A DNA stretch of 27,500 bases, taken from Symbiodinium natans (taxonomy: Eukaryota > Sar > Dinophyceae > Suessiales > Symbiodiniaceae). A model generated the notes under the pieces. That model was not told where the DNA came from and did no database searches. It saw nothing but the letters and a program-made list of their open reading frames with translations. A program made the position numbers and the translations under genes. Location of the stretch: assembly GCA_905221605.1 (NCBI GenBank), contig CAJNDS010002177.1, forward strand, positions 462,501 through 490,000, in the 5' to 3' direction. Shown here piece after piece: positions 8,633 through 17,200 of this stretch. Within the stretch, counting starts at the first letter, position 1, and each line of letters opens with the position of its first letter.

Positions 8633-9062
8633 GGGGATGTTGTTTATGTGCTCAGTGACTTGTCAAAAGACTGGGTGGGCAAAGGTTTCGAGAGTTGTCG
8701 TGCTGGAGCCTGTGAGGCTTTCGCCAGGAGTTGTTCCAGGGCTTGCAAGGAGCCAGGTTGAAGAAAAGGGAGTTGGAGAGCTGTACTTCTATAAGTACAA
8801 GGAGGGCTGTTCCTTGGAACTGATTTCGACGGCAACGGGTGTGCTCAACAGAAAAAATACTTTGCACCAAATGCTCGCGGAAGCCACAGCTTTAGTCTTA
8901 ATCAGTTCGGACGAGGAAATCTACAGGTATATTGGACAGCTCTCTACATGGTGGTTCCTTTGGGTGCCAGTTAAAGTACGGAGCCTTCGGCTAACTGCCC
9001 AGTATGCACTTGCAGCCCATGTGCTGATATGCCGCTTGGAGCAGGAGAGAAGGTACTTCTAG
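8631..9062 (+). CDS. Unrecognised 143-codon open frame
   Basis: One of the longest plus-strand open frames in the window. The C-terminal half is the more protein-like (LHQMLAEATALVLISSDEEI, then a Trp-rich hydrophobic run TWWFLW). It starts at the right end of a MITE-like element. Frames of this length also occur inside antiporter introns, so it may be chance. No domain recognised. Confidence 0.3.
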   Translation: MGMLFMCSVTCQKTGWAKVSRVVVLEPVRLSPGVVPGLARSQVEEKGVGELYFYKYKEGCSLELISTATGVLNRKNTLHQMLAEATALVLISSDEEIYRYIGQLSTWWFLWVPVKVRSLRLTAQYALAAHVLICRLEQERRYF

Positions 9063-9792
9063 ACTGTTGCAAGAATTTGTGCAATGAATTGCAGCCAGAG
9101 TTTGTCTGGGGCTTCGGGAAGACAGTACTCTGTGGTTAACATTCGTGCAAGCTGGCTTGCAGGTGTGATCCTGAAAACACCGGGGTTTGATTAGAACCGA
9201 GAAGTCTTGGGTTAGGTGTGACGCTAAACGGTCAGATTAACCAGGTAAGCCTAGTGCTAGTGCTGTCCGGCGGAGTTATTACACGCGCAGCTGCACGCAG
9301 TTGTCACTCTCACTGGTTTTTCCGACCTTCCCTATCGATGCATATACGTACGAATTTTACAGGGTTGTTGAGGAGTGCGAAACCTTTTGCTTGCCTCAGT
9401 GGCCATTTCGGCTCCATGACAGGTTCCTAAACATGGGACGTTACCTTATCGGGATGGCGCTGCGACTGATCGCGCCTTGAAAGCCATTGACAGTGACCTG
9501 AGAGAGCTTCAGGCTTGGGGGTCGAATTTAGGGCTTGTGGCTTCCTAGCCGTGACACTTGTTGTCCACGTTTGAAGGCCATACCTCCAGGATGGTCAGAG
9601 TATCTGCGATGTCGATAGTCGTGAATGTGAAAGCAGAGCAGATTGGCCTGGCAGGTCCAGTTATAACATGATAATCTCGGAGAAGAGGAGTAGCGCAACC
9701 AGAATCGGGGTCAAAGCAACAGCCACGAAAACAAAAAGCGCTGGTGTTACTGTTACTTTCGCGCCACACAGCCGCGGGATAAGCATTCCAAA
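9063..9792. other. No supported gene
   Basis: Only weak frames on either strand (9218-9430 plus; 9545-9805 minus), none with a recognised motif or a matched splice partner. No telomeric array in this part. Confidence 0.5.
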
Positions 9793-9880
9793 ATGTCGGG
9801 TGCAAACAACGAAGCCTTCGAAGCTGTCAACTCTGGATCGCTGATTTTGGGACTCTCAATTCCTGTGTTGACTTCATGTG

Positions 9881-9965
9881 GAGGTTTACGATTTTGGGGG
9901 TACCTTCTTGGAATCCTACTATTTTGGGGGTCTAAAAACAGGGATCCCCTATAATCGTAAACTCC
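9881..9965. mobile_element. 85-bp MITE with 6-bp target duplication
   Basis: The left end GAGGTTTACGAT and the right end ATCGTAAACTCC form a terminal inverted repeat. CATGTG occurs immediately before (9875-9880) and immediately after (9966-9971), as a target-site duplication. The interior has two ATTTTGGGGGT blocks. A 54-codon frame at 9793-9954 runs into it and is therefore doubtful. Confidence 0.75.
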
Positions 9966-10133
9966 CATGTGAACATGTTTGCTTGTCATGCAGAAAAGCC
10001 AGATGCTAGAGCAAGTCTCGATGTCGGGTGTATTCTTCATTTCCTTTCGCTGAGGTCTTGGATGTTGGGGTTTTGGGGGATACGCGAAAGGTCAACCACT
10101 GCTGATTCAATCACACAGACTAGTCGTCAGGAT

Positions 10134-10270
10134 CCGAAAGAAGAGCACTTTGCCATGGGTATCTTTCATGGATCGTGGCCAATGATGCACAGCAGATGCA
10201 CTTGCTTTCTGTCCTCTACAAATCCTGCGATGGACAAGGTTCTTACCGCCGCCGTCGCACAGCAGCCCTA
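10134..10270 (+). CDS. Unrecognised exon candidate
   Basis: After GTCAG two frames are open. The better reads RALCHGYLSWIVANDAQQMH followed by LLSVLYKSCDGQG and runs into a CCCTAAA array. No family recognised. Confidence 0.25.
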
Positions 10271-10297
10271 AACCCTAAACCCTAATCCCTAAATCCC
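10266..10297 (-). repeat. CCCTAAA array
   Basis: About four units, the last with CCCTAAT and CCCTAAAT changes. Confidence 0.93.
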
Positions 10298-10689
10298 CAC
10301 AAATTTAACTCGATTTGGACTGCAAGCGCCCAGGCTACATGTACCTTACTGCTGGCGCTTTCGGCGGCATTAGGACGTGAGCAGTCTCCCGAAGGGAATC
10401 CTCGTTGGAGTCCACGTTGTGTCCTCACCACCGGAAGCTGATTTCTGGGTCAACTGAAGTTACGTGCTCCAGCAAGCCACCATGCAAGCCCTGATCCCGA
10501 AGCCCCACAGGAATAGTCCCTGCACAGCATAAGCCCCCAAAGGCCTTAAGCAAGCAACCTATGCCACCCGACCCCCCCAAACAAACAGAGAACAGGCATC
10601 CTGCTTTACCGTCACAGAGGCTGGCAGGTGCGCACTGACAGACGTGATGCATGTGACGCTGCAGGGCAATTAGGGGGAGAAGCTTAGAC

Positions 10690-11860
10690 AACTGTTTCAT
10701 GGTTTATGCGTTTATGGGGCTTATGGGTTCTAAAGGGCTTATAGGGTTTATGGGGTTTCTAATTTAGAGGGTTCATGGGGTTTGCGACTCCAAGCGGAAG
10801 CACGGACCAAATGGTTTTGGGTTTGGGGTTTTGGGATGCGCATCTGGTTGACATGGAGGTGAAGCCCATAAACCCTATAAAACCCTTTCTCGCCCCATAA
10901 GCCCTACGCAGCCCTACCACCCTTCTTCAACCCTGCATCGCCCTCCGCGCCTTATAAACTTGACACTTTGGAAAAGTTTGGATAATATGAACCCTGAACC
11001 CTGAACCCTAAACCCTAAACCCTAAACCCTACTCATGATCTTCAAGGTTCAAGAGAAAGGCGGGGGGAAGGGGGGGGGGGGGCATCCTCCCCTTCAGCAC
11101 CCTGAAAGCCCCGGACCCCCTCCCCTCCCCGATATATGTTGAATGTTTGGTTTCATATTTGTGTATAGGTATATATAGATAGTTTTTATATATGTTATGA
11201 TTTGGAGATTTGTTTATGTGTATAATCAAATATGTGTAGAGAGAGATAGATAGATAGTGCCCCCTATGTGTAGTTCCATTTTTAGTTTAGGCTGTTGATT
11301 TGTTTTTTTGTATATAGGCACATGCATAAATATGTCTGAAGAACAAGCGCGTACCCGTCGCTTTCGCCCCGGGGCCTGCTGAAGTTAAACCTCATCGACC
11401 CTCAACCTATAAACCCCAAACCCTAAAGTTGATAAGCCCTAAAAATCTGGGCATCATCATGGTGTTGGGTAGGCTTGGAATTGGAGGCGACCAGACTCTC
11501 AACAGTCAGCCCGGGGTGTGCCCGAAGCCCTGCCATCATGATGAACAACTCTTACATGACATCAGCAGCCCTCTAAGCCCCTTAGAACTCTCAGCTTCAT
11601 CCCCCTCGACCTCTAAACGCCTCAAGCCTCTTCAAGTGCTCGAAGAGAGGCCGGAGGGCAGCTGCCAAGGGGCCCCAGCCTTTCAACTGCAGCTCAAGGA
11701 GCCTGTGGTTGGAGTCCTTGTTTCATTTTGGGGTTGAGGGTTTAGGGTTTAGGGATAGGGTTTTTGGGATTAGGCTTTAGGCTTTAGGCTTTCAAGGTTC
11801 AGGTTTAGGGTTGAGGTTCAGGGTTCGGGGCTTAGGGCCTTGGAGCGGTTAGTGGGACAG
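10690..11860. other. Repeat-rich stretch without supported gene
   Basis: Holds degenerate GGGCTTATGGGTT-like and CCCTAAA-like units, a short poly-G run, AT-rich DNA with GATA repeats (11240-11260) and TTTAGGG units at 11736. An open frame at 11429-11737 has low-quality composition. Confidence 0.5.
10989..11032 (-). repeat. CCCTAAA array with CCCTGAA units
   Basis: About six units, the first two CCCTGAA. A short G run follows at 11066. Confidence 0.93.
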
Positions 11861-11861
11861 G

Positions 11862-12119
11862 GTGACATCACCTGTGTCCACCAATGGGGTTCAGACATTG
11901 CCACCCGTAACATCTCCGATACCTCCTGAAACATCACAGTGCGAGGTTTCTTCGGCAGCGCTTCTGCAGCACACCGTCGCCCGGAATGAGACGGATGCCA
12001 GGCTGCTTACGAAATCCGGCAGCCCGGGTCCTCCTGCACCCCACATGGTTCCGCGGTTTCGGCTGTTTTTTCTTCTGACGATCCATGGATTTGAGGGGTT
12101 CTTGCTTACAGGCTGTTAA
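11862..12119 (+). CDS. Unrecognised open frame, Pro/Thr/Ser-rich
   Basis: An 85-codon frame whose first half is Pro/Thr/Ser-rich (LPPVTSPIPPETS) and whose middle is helical (AALLQHTVARNETDARLL). It lies in a stretch free of telomeric repeats. The antisense frame is also open. No family recognised. Confidence 0.25.
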   Translation: MTSPVSTNGVQTLPPVTSPIPPETSQCEVSSAALLQHTVARNETDARLLTKSGSPGPPAPHMVPRFRLFFLLTIHGFEGFLLTGC

Positions 12120-12569
12120 AGGCTTAGGCAGAAACTGGCACACTAGCATTTGATTTGGGTTTCAGCATGTGCTTGGACTTCGGGAAAGCAGGAATGCTTG
12201 ACAGCAGCCTGGTAGCCTAAGAAACCATTCCGGCAGCGAGGGCTGGAGTTTAGGGCGGGCCCCAGCTAAACCCTAAACCCTAAACAAGAGCTCCAAAGCC
12301 TACCTGTGTGCATAAGGAATCGAAACTGCACATCGGCACCCAGCCCGAGGAGGTGCTTGACGGAACCCGAAAACATTTAGGTTTTAGGGTTTAGGGTTTA
12401 GCCTTACACTTTAGGGGTATTCGGAAATATTGTTGATTTTTCGGTACTTTAATTCCTAAGTCCCAAGAAACAGCTGATTTTGTTTGCTAGGGTTCCAAGT
12501 TCAGGATAGTAAACCCATGGTAGTTCTTGTTCGCTGCCGAGGGCTGATCCTGGAGTTTATTTCTTGAAG

Positions 12570-12595
12570 GGGTTTAGGGTTTAGGGTTTAGGGTG
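12570..12595 (+). repeat. TTTAGGG array
   Basis: About three and a half units just before the frame at 12593. Confidence 0.93.
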
Positions 12596-12775
12596 TTTTG
12601 GGTCCTGAACCAAGCAGCTGTACAGGTAGTAGGATGGGCCTCTCTCATTCTATACCCTAATATCCCATCATCGCCTTGCAAGCGAGAACTCGGCCATTGG
12701 TCTTTCGTGGACCGCGCTTGCAGCTCTGAGGTCATTGACCCGGGCTATGACAGTTTCTTCAGTTTGCCCCCATGA
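12593..12775 (+). CDS. Unrecognised open frame after a TTTAGGG array
   Basis: Contains VLNQAAVQVVGWASLILYPN and, after a possible CTCTGAG acceptor, VIDPGYDSFFSLPP with TGA at 12773. Possible exon boundaries lie inside. No family recognised. Confidence 0.25.
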   Translation: MFWVLNQAAVQVVGWASLILYPNIPSSPCKRELGHWSFVDRACSSEVIDPGYDSFFSLPP

Positions 12776-12868
12776 TCCGCGAAATAGCTTTTGACAGACG
12801 GAATCAACTAGTGCTTCAGCATGGAGAAGTTTAAGGATGTAGGTCTAGGGTACAGCGCAAGCCTTAAC

Positions 12869-12910
12869 TAAACCCCAAACCCTAAACCCTAAACCCTAAA
12901 CCCTAAACCC
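12869..12910 (-). repeat. CCCTAAA array
   Basis: About six units, the first CCCCAAA. Confidence 0.95.
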
Positions 12911-13039
12911 GAAGTTTATGAGCTTATGCAGACTCAGCCCTTTCGGGTTCTACTCCACGCCCTATACCCATTCCCTGCTAGATTGGCGGCGCCGTGTCAT
13001 CTGAGCTCGGCACCGACTCTTGGCCCAAGCGTCCTTTAG
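12911..13039 (+). CDS. Unrecognised open frame between two telomeric arrays
   Basis: Reads EVYELMQTQPFRVLLHALYP then an Ala/Pro-rich part, and stops in the following TTTAGGG array. It exactly fills the gap between a CCCTAAA array and a TTTAGGG array. No family recognised. Confidence 0.25.
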   Translation, partial: EVYELMQTQPFRVLLHALYPFPARLAAPCHLSSAPTLGPSVL

Positions 13040-13099
13040 GGTTTAGGGTTTAGGGTTTAGGGTTTAGGGTTTAGAGTTTAGAGTTTAGAGTTTAGGGTG
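13035..13099 (+). repeat. TTTAGGG array switching to TTTAGAG
   Basis: About five TTTAGGG units followed by three consecutive TTTAGAG units and one TTTAGGG. The block of identical variants implies local tandem duplication after insertion. Confidence 0.95.
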
Positions 13100-13305
13100 T
13101 CTGTTTGCTGCTTAGGGCTGGGGTTTGTAGGGTTTTTTCTTGTGAATGAACGACCTGAGGTGGGGGCTTGGCTTGTCATGTTAACTATAATCGGTTCTGG
13201 CACCGATATCATAGGAACCCCATACAAGGAAGAAACTTAGTTTAGGGAGCTTACACCATAGACTCACATAGCGACGGAGATGTAGACTGTCTTGTTTCAT
13301 TGCAG

Positions 13306-13369
13306 AGCAGACTATTCAGGACCTCCTGGGCGATTCGTTGGAGCCCACCAAGACGCTTTGGCAGTTTAT
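13306..13369 (+). CDS. Unrecognised exon candidate (EQTIQDLLGDSLEPTK...)
   Basis: After a polypyrimidine-containing TTTCATTGCAG acceptor the frame reads EQTIQDLLGDSLEPTKTLWQ. GT donors (GTGGGG at 13370, GTCGAG at 13375) follow. Composition is strongly protein-like. It lies about 800 bases before the antiporter TM1 exon in the same direction, so it could be an upstream exon of that gene, but no family pattern supports this. Confidence 0.35.
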
Positions 13370-13577
13370 GTGGGGTCGAGGATTTGTGGGGTCTAGGGTT
13401 TTGCTTTTGGGTTTTGTTGGACGAGTGTATCGATACCCTGAATCTTTGGGTTCTGGGTTTTGAGTTGAGGGGTTTATTAGTGGCTTAACCTCCCACACCC
13501 CCCCTCCCCCCTAACAAAACCGGCCCCAGACCCCACGCCCTGCCGAGACGGACCCGCAACTCCCAAAGCCCTCCCAT

Positions 13578-13628
13578 CAACCCTCAACCCTAACCCTAAA
13601 CCCTAAACCCTCAACCCTCAACCCTCAA
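13578..13628 (-). repeat. CCCTAAA array with CCCTCAA units
   Basis: CCCTAAA units flanked by CCCTCAA on both sides, with one CCCTAA. Confidence 0.93.
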
Positions 13629-13710
13629 CCTGGAAGCCCCGAAACCCACCAGAGTTCCAGGAGCGGCCATGGCTTAAAGGAGCCGGAGGCCGCCCATGAG
13701 GAGCAACCGT

Positions 13711-13748
13711 TTAGAGTTTAGGGTTTAGGATTTAGGGTTTAGGGTTTG
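13711..13748 (+). repeat. TTTAGGG array with variants
   Basis: About five units including TTTAGAG and TTTAGGA; inverted relative to 13578-13628. Confidence 0.93.
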
Positions 13749-13893
13749 GTCTCTTGTTGCGTGGGGAGTGAGTGCCCTTTGAACCACTCGACTCAGGAGT
13801 TTAGGGTTCAAGCTCAGAGGACAGCAACTCTACGAATGTTTCCGTGCGAATGTCACCGTCGGTTCTAAGCCTTTTTCGTTGATGTTTAATTAG

Positions 13894-14027
13894 GTGTTTG
13901 GCGCAGCACCATCTCAGACTCCCAGTTGGGTGCACAGGATCATGCGGACGGCTACGTGCGGATCTTGGGCAAGTTTGCAAAACCACTCCGGCATGTGAAG
14001 TGGGGCGAGTGCTCGCAATGTATGTGA
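13894..14027 (+). CDS. Unrecognised exon candidate before antiporter TM1
   Basis: After AATTAG the frame reads VWRSTISDSQLGAQDHADGY then VRILGKFAKPLRHVKW and reaches TGA at 14025. Two other frames are also open, and an adjacent frame at 13807-13893 (LYECFRANVTVGSKPF) competes with it. It could encode an N-terminal part of the antiporter; unproven. Confidence 0.3.
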
Positions 14028-14090
14028 AGACTGCAATGCGCTGAGTTGGGACCCTGGGTCTGCGCAGGTTGTGTCCCAGAAGGGCCTGAC

Positions 14091-14119
14091 CCCTAAACCC
14101 TAAACCCTAAACCCTAAAC
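14091..14119 (-). repeat. CCCTAAA array
   Basis: About four units, 41 bases upstream of the antiporter TM1 exon. Confidence 0.95.
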
Positions 14120-14160
14120 TTTTAACCCCAAGCTCCTAGGGGGAGCCTTCCTGTGCTCAG

Positions 14161-14210
14161 GTCGTGATTCTGATGTTTTTCGGCTCGATCCTCCTCGGAT
14201 CACTGGTCAT
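14161..14210 (+). CDS. Antiporter exon: TM1
   Basis: 50 bases after GCTCAG, phase 0, encoding the hydrophobic run VVILMFFGSILLGSLV plus two bases. The donor is GTCAT|GCCCCC (GC type). A GTACGT donor at 14274 would give a longer exon, but the shorter form joins in frame to the LPALPYTV exon as in the family. An upstream N-terminal exon with the ATG was not identified. Confidence 0.7.
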
Positions 14211-17200
14211 GCCCCCCTGCTTTCCTAGACGGTTTCGGCCCTTTTCGGGTGGTTCCTACAAGAGCATTTCAGGTACGTTCAGGGCACAGTACCCCCATCT
14301 CGGGAAATACCCACAAGCCCAAAAAGCCCTGGGGTTTGAAGATGGCCCTGAAGCGCGGGGAGAAGACCCGAGACCCTCATAGCAAGGCGCCTGCAACAGA
14401 CCTGAAGCCACTAAAAAGGCCCCGTGGCCTATCTACCCAGGTTTTTAGGGGTAACAGGGATTACGGGAATTGCAGGGATTACGGTGATGGTGGCCCAAGG
14501 CTATAGCATTCAGGGATGCATGGAACCGCTACTCCCAACCTAAGAGAGTCCAGGGCAGCGCCGGCTTGAGCCTTTTTTTGGGGGCTTAGGGTTTGGGGTT
14601 CAGGGCTTCGAGTTTGGGATTGAGGCTTTAGAGCTTGGGGTTCGGGGTTTAGGATAGCTTAGGTGTGTTACCCTGCAGGTGGAGCTTCGGGGTCATCCGA
14701 AGGTCATGTCCTCAGCGAGTCACTCCACTCTGAGACCCTAGAGGAACCCCAACCAAACGCTTAAGCCCACACCCTCAACAAAGCCTCAAACACTAAATGA
14801 ACCCTCGCTGCCTGAACCCCAAACCCAAAACCATCTAAACAAGGAAACACTGCACTCTCAATACCCAGACCCTAAGCCTTCGTTAAAGCCCCAAAGCACC
14901 AAATCCCCCAAACGCTAAAGCGCGAAAACCCAAAACCCTAAACCCTAAACCCTAACCCTAAACCCCCCATCCCAAGAACCCGAAAGCCCTCACCTCTCAA
15001 GGATGGCCTTGGAGCGCTCCCTACCCGCGTTGCCCTACACCGTGGCGATGCCCCGCTGCCCTGTTGCGGGGCTGGTAGGCTTCCGGGTTCAGGGTGTGCC
15101 CTGAACCCTAAACCCTAAACCCTAAACCCTAAACCCTAAACAGGGTTCAGACCCAGCTCAGGACTTAGGAGGCTTCGGGCTGGGCTTTAGGGGGTTTTCG
15201 GGTTGGTTAGGGCATTTCTGGGGTGGGCGGGTGTCTTTAAGGCGTGGTTTGGGCCTTCAGAATGGTTGGCTTAGGGTTCGGGGTTGCCCCAAGCCCCGGG
15301 CACCTTCGGCCAGGTTCCTATGTGGCATCGTTTTTGCTGCGTGGCACTTCTCACGCACACCAGCGGCTCAATTGCAGGGGCTCAGGACTTAGAAGGCTTC
15401 GGGGTTTATGGACAAGGAAAGGCTGGTAACCTCGCATGGGTGTAAACAACAAGTCTCGTGAGCTGCATGTCCGAGTGTGAGCACACGTAGGTTGTGTAGC
15501 AAGTTGCTCTGAGGAGCAGTCACGATCAAAAGCAGGTGCTGGACACAGCTCTGAGATGATGCTGTTTCTGAGTCTATCATGCCTCGCCACGACAGCTAGG
15601 AATCAACCGTCAGCTGGGCAAGTTGGTTTCGCTCTGCGCCCTGTCCGAACAGAACACGAGGTGTCTGACACTTTCCACTGTTTTGTTGCCGCTTCTCAGG
15701 GAGCGCATCCTTTGCGTGCAGTTTCCATGCCAGTAGGACAGTATATAATGTCCGTAATTGCTGCTGGTGTACCCTCTGTGCACCCTAAACAAGCTAGCTT
15801 CAAACGAGCTTATATTTTCAATATTTGATGATCTGAAGAATGCATGCGTGGTGTGTGTGTGTGTGTGTGTAAGTGTAGGGTTTCTTTATGGGTGCTTCCA
15901 GTGATTGGGTATGTAGATTTCTTTGTCATATCCGCTCGCCCTAAGCGAGTGTTGCCTTGCCACTCTGCCCAATTCCAACTCGCTCTGTACGTACACGAGA
16001 AGACAAGCAGAATTGTAGGAAATGACCTCATCTGATCTGCAAGCTATGTCAGCTTTCCGTGAGCTACAAGAGAGGGGGGGGGATCTGTCGAGTTTGTCTT
16101 CTGCAGAGCAGCCCTTTGCAGAACGCAGCCCGAGCTGTCCGGTTCTGTCTTGGAGCCGCTGCAAGCAACTGCTAAGGTGGAGAAGTGGGAAGCTTTGATG
16201 CACTTGCTTCATGTGAAGGGTTTTTGGACATGTAAAGTACGGCGATTGTTTTCGAGTTCGTTTTGCAGATGGATTCTTCTCTCTGCTCGTAGCAGGTAAT
16301 TGCTGTCGCAGCCTGACCTGTTCAAAGCGTGCTCTTTTGGAAAACGTGTTCAGGTGAGAGCGGCTCGCGGCGCAAGCCCAACCCCAAACCCCACTAAACC
16401 CGGATTTGCATTTTTCAAGTTGCCTTGCTGCAGCTTTACTTTCCACGCAAGCTCAGCATGCAACCCCTATGGAACCTCGACAAAAGGGCTATAACCGGCA
16501 TAGGGTTTATAGGGTTCCACCGGACCCTCAACCCCCCAACACCTCAAATGCCCAAACCCTTCAGTCTAGGGAGTGTCTCAAAGGAAGGGATCAACCCCCA
16601 TCTCCTTTTCTACAGCTTCCTGCCGCCTCTGATCTTCAGCGAGGCCGGCATAGAATTGTGCGGGTGGTGGGAGGCGGGGGGAAGGAGGAATCCCGGCCGC
16701 CCCAAGATCAACACCCTTCCAGCTCACACTTTTATGCCCATAAGTTGTTTTTTTACAGGCTTTGAGATGGGCTCATAGAAGCATCTGCTTCGTGTTCCTC
16801 ATCCAGGCACCTTTAACATATAGAGTTCCCCCCCCAAGAAAGCCAAAGGCCTTGGGGCCAGCTTTGGGCTTCAGGTTTACAGGCTCTGTACCCTAAACCC
16901 TAAACCCTAAACCCTAAACCCTAAACCCTAAACCCTAAACCCTAAACCCTAAACCCTAAACGTTTGTAGGGCTAAGGGCCTCTGAGACCCAAAACAAGAC
17001 CCTGAGTAAGAACAGATTGTATGGTGGGATTCCTTTTAAAAGAGGGCCTCAAGAAGCATCCAAATTGTAGGGCCCCAAAAACCAGACGCTGCACCCACCG
17101 AAGGCTATGAAACTGAATGTGCGCTTGGTGCAGAAGTGTTTCGCCCAGGCCCGGGTGTTGAGTTTAGTAGGGGTTTGGGGCTTGCGTGGCCGGAAGATAC

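Noticed and set aside
9793-9954. 54-codon ATG frame with a hydrophobic end
   Set aside because: Its last third lies within the MITE at 9881-9965, so the hydrophobic part is probably element sequence rather than an evolved protein.
10425-10700. 91-codon minus frame, Gly/Cys/Leu-rich
   Set aside because: No motif, no neighbouring minus-strand exon, and competing plus-strand frames. All supported genes are on the plus strand.
14274-14700. Protein-like plus frames (ALKRGEKTRDPHSK..., AFRDAWNRYSQPKRV, VELRGHPKVMSS)
   Set aside because: They lie inside the antiporter intron 14211-15001, whose flanking exons join correctly without them. They show that chance frames in this DNA can look convincing.
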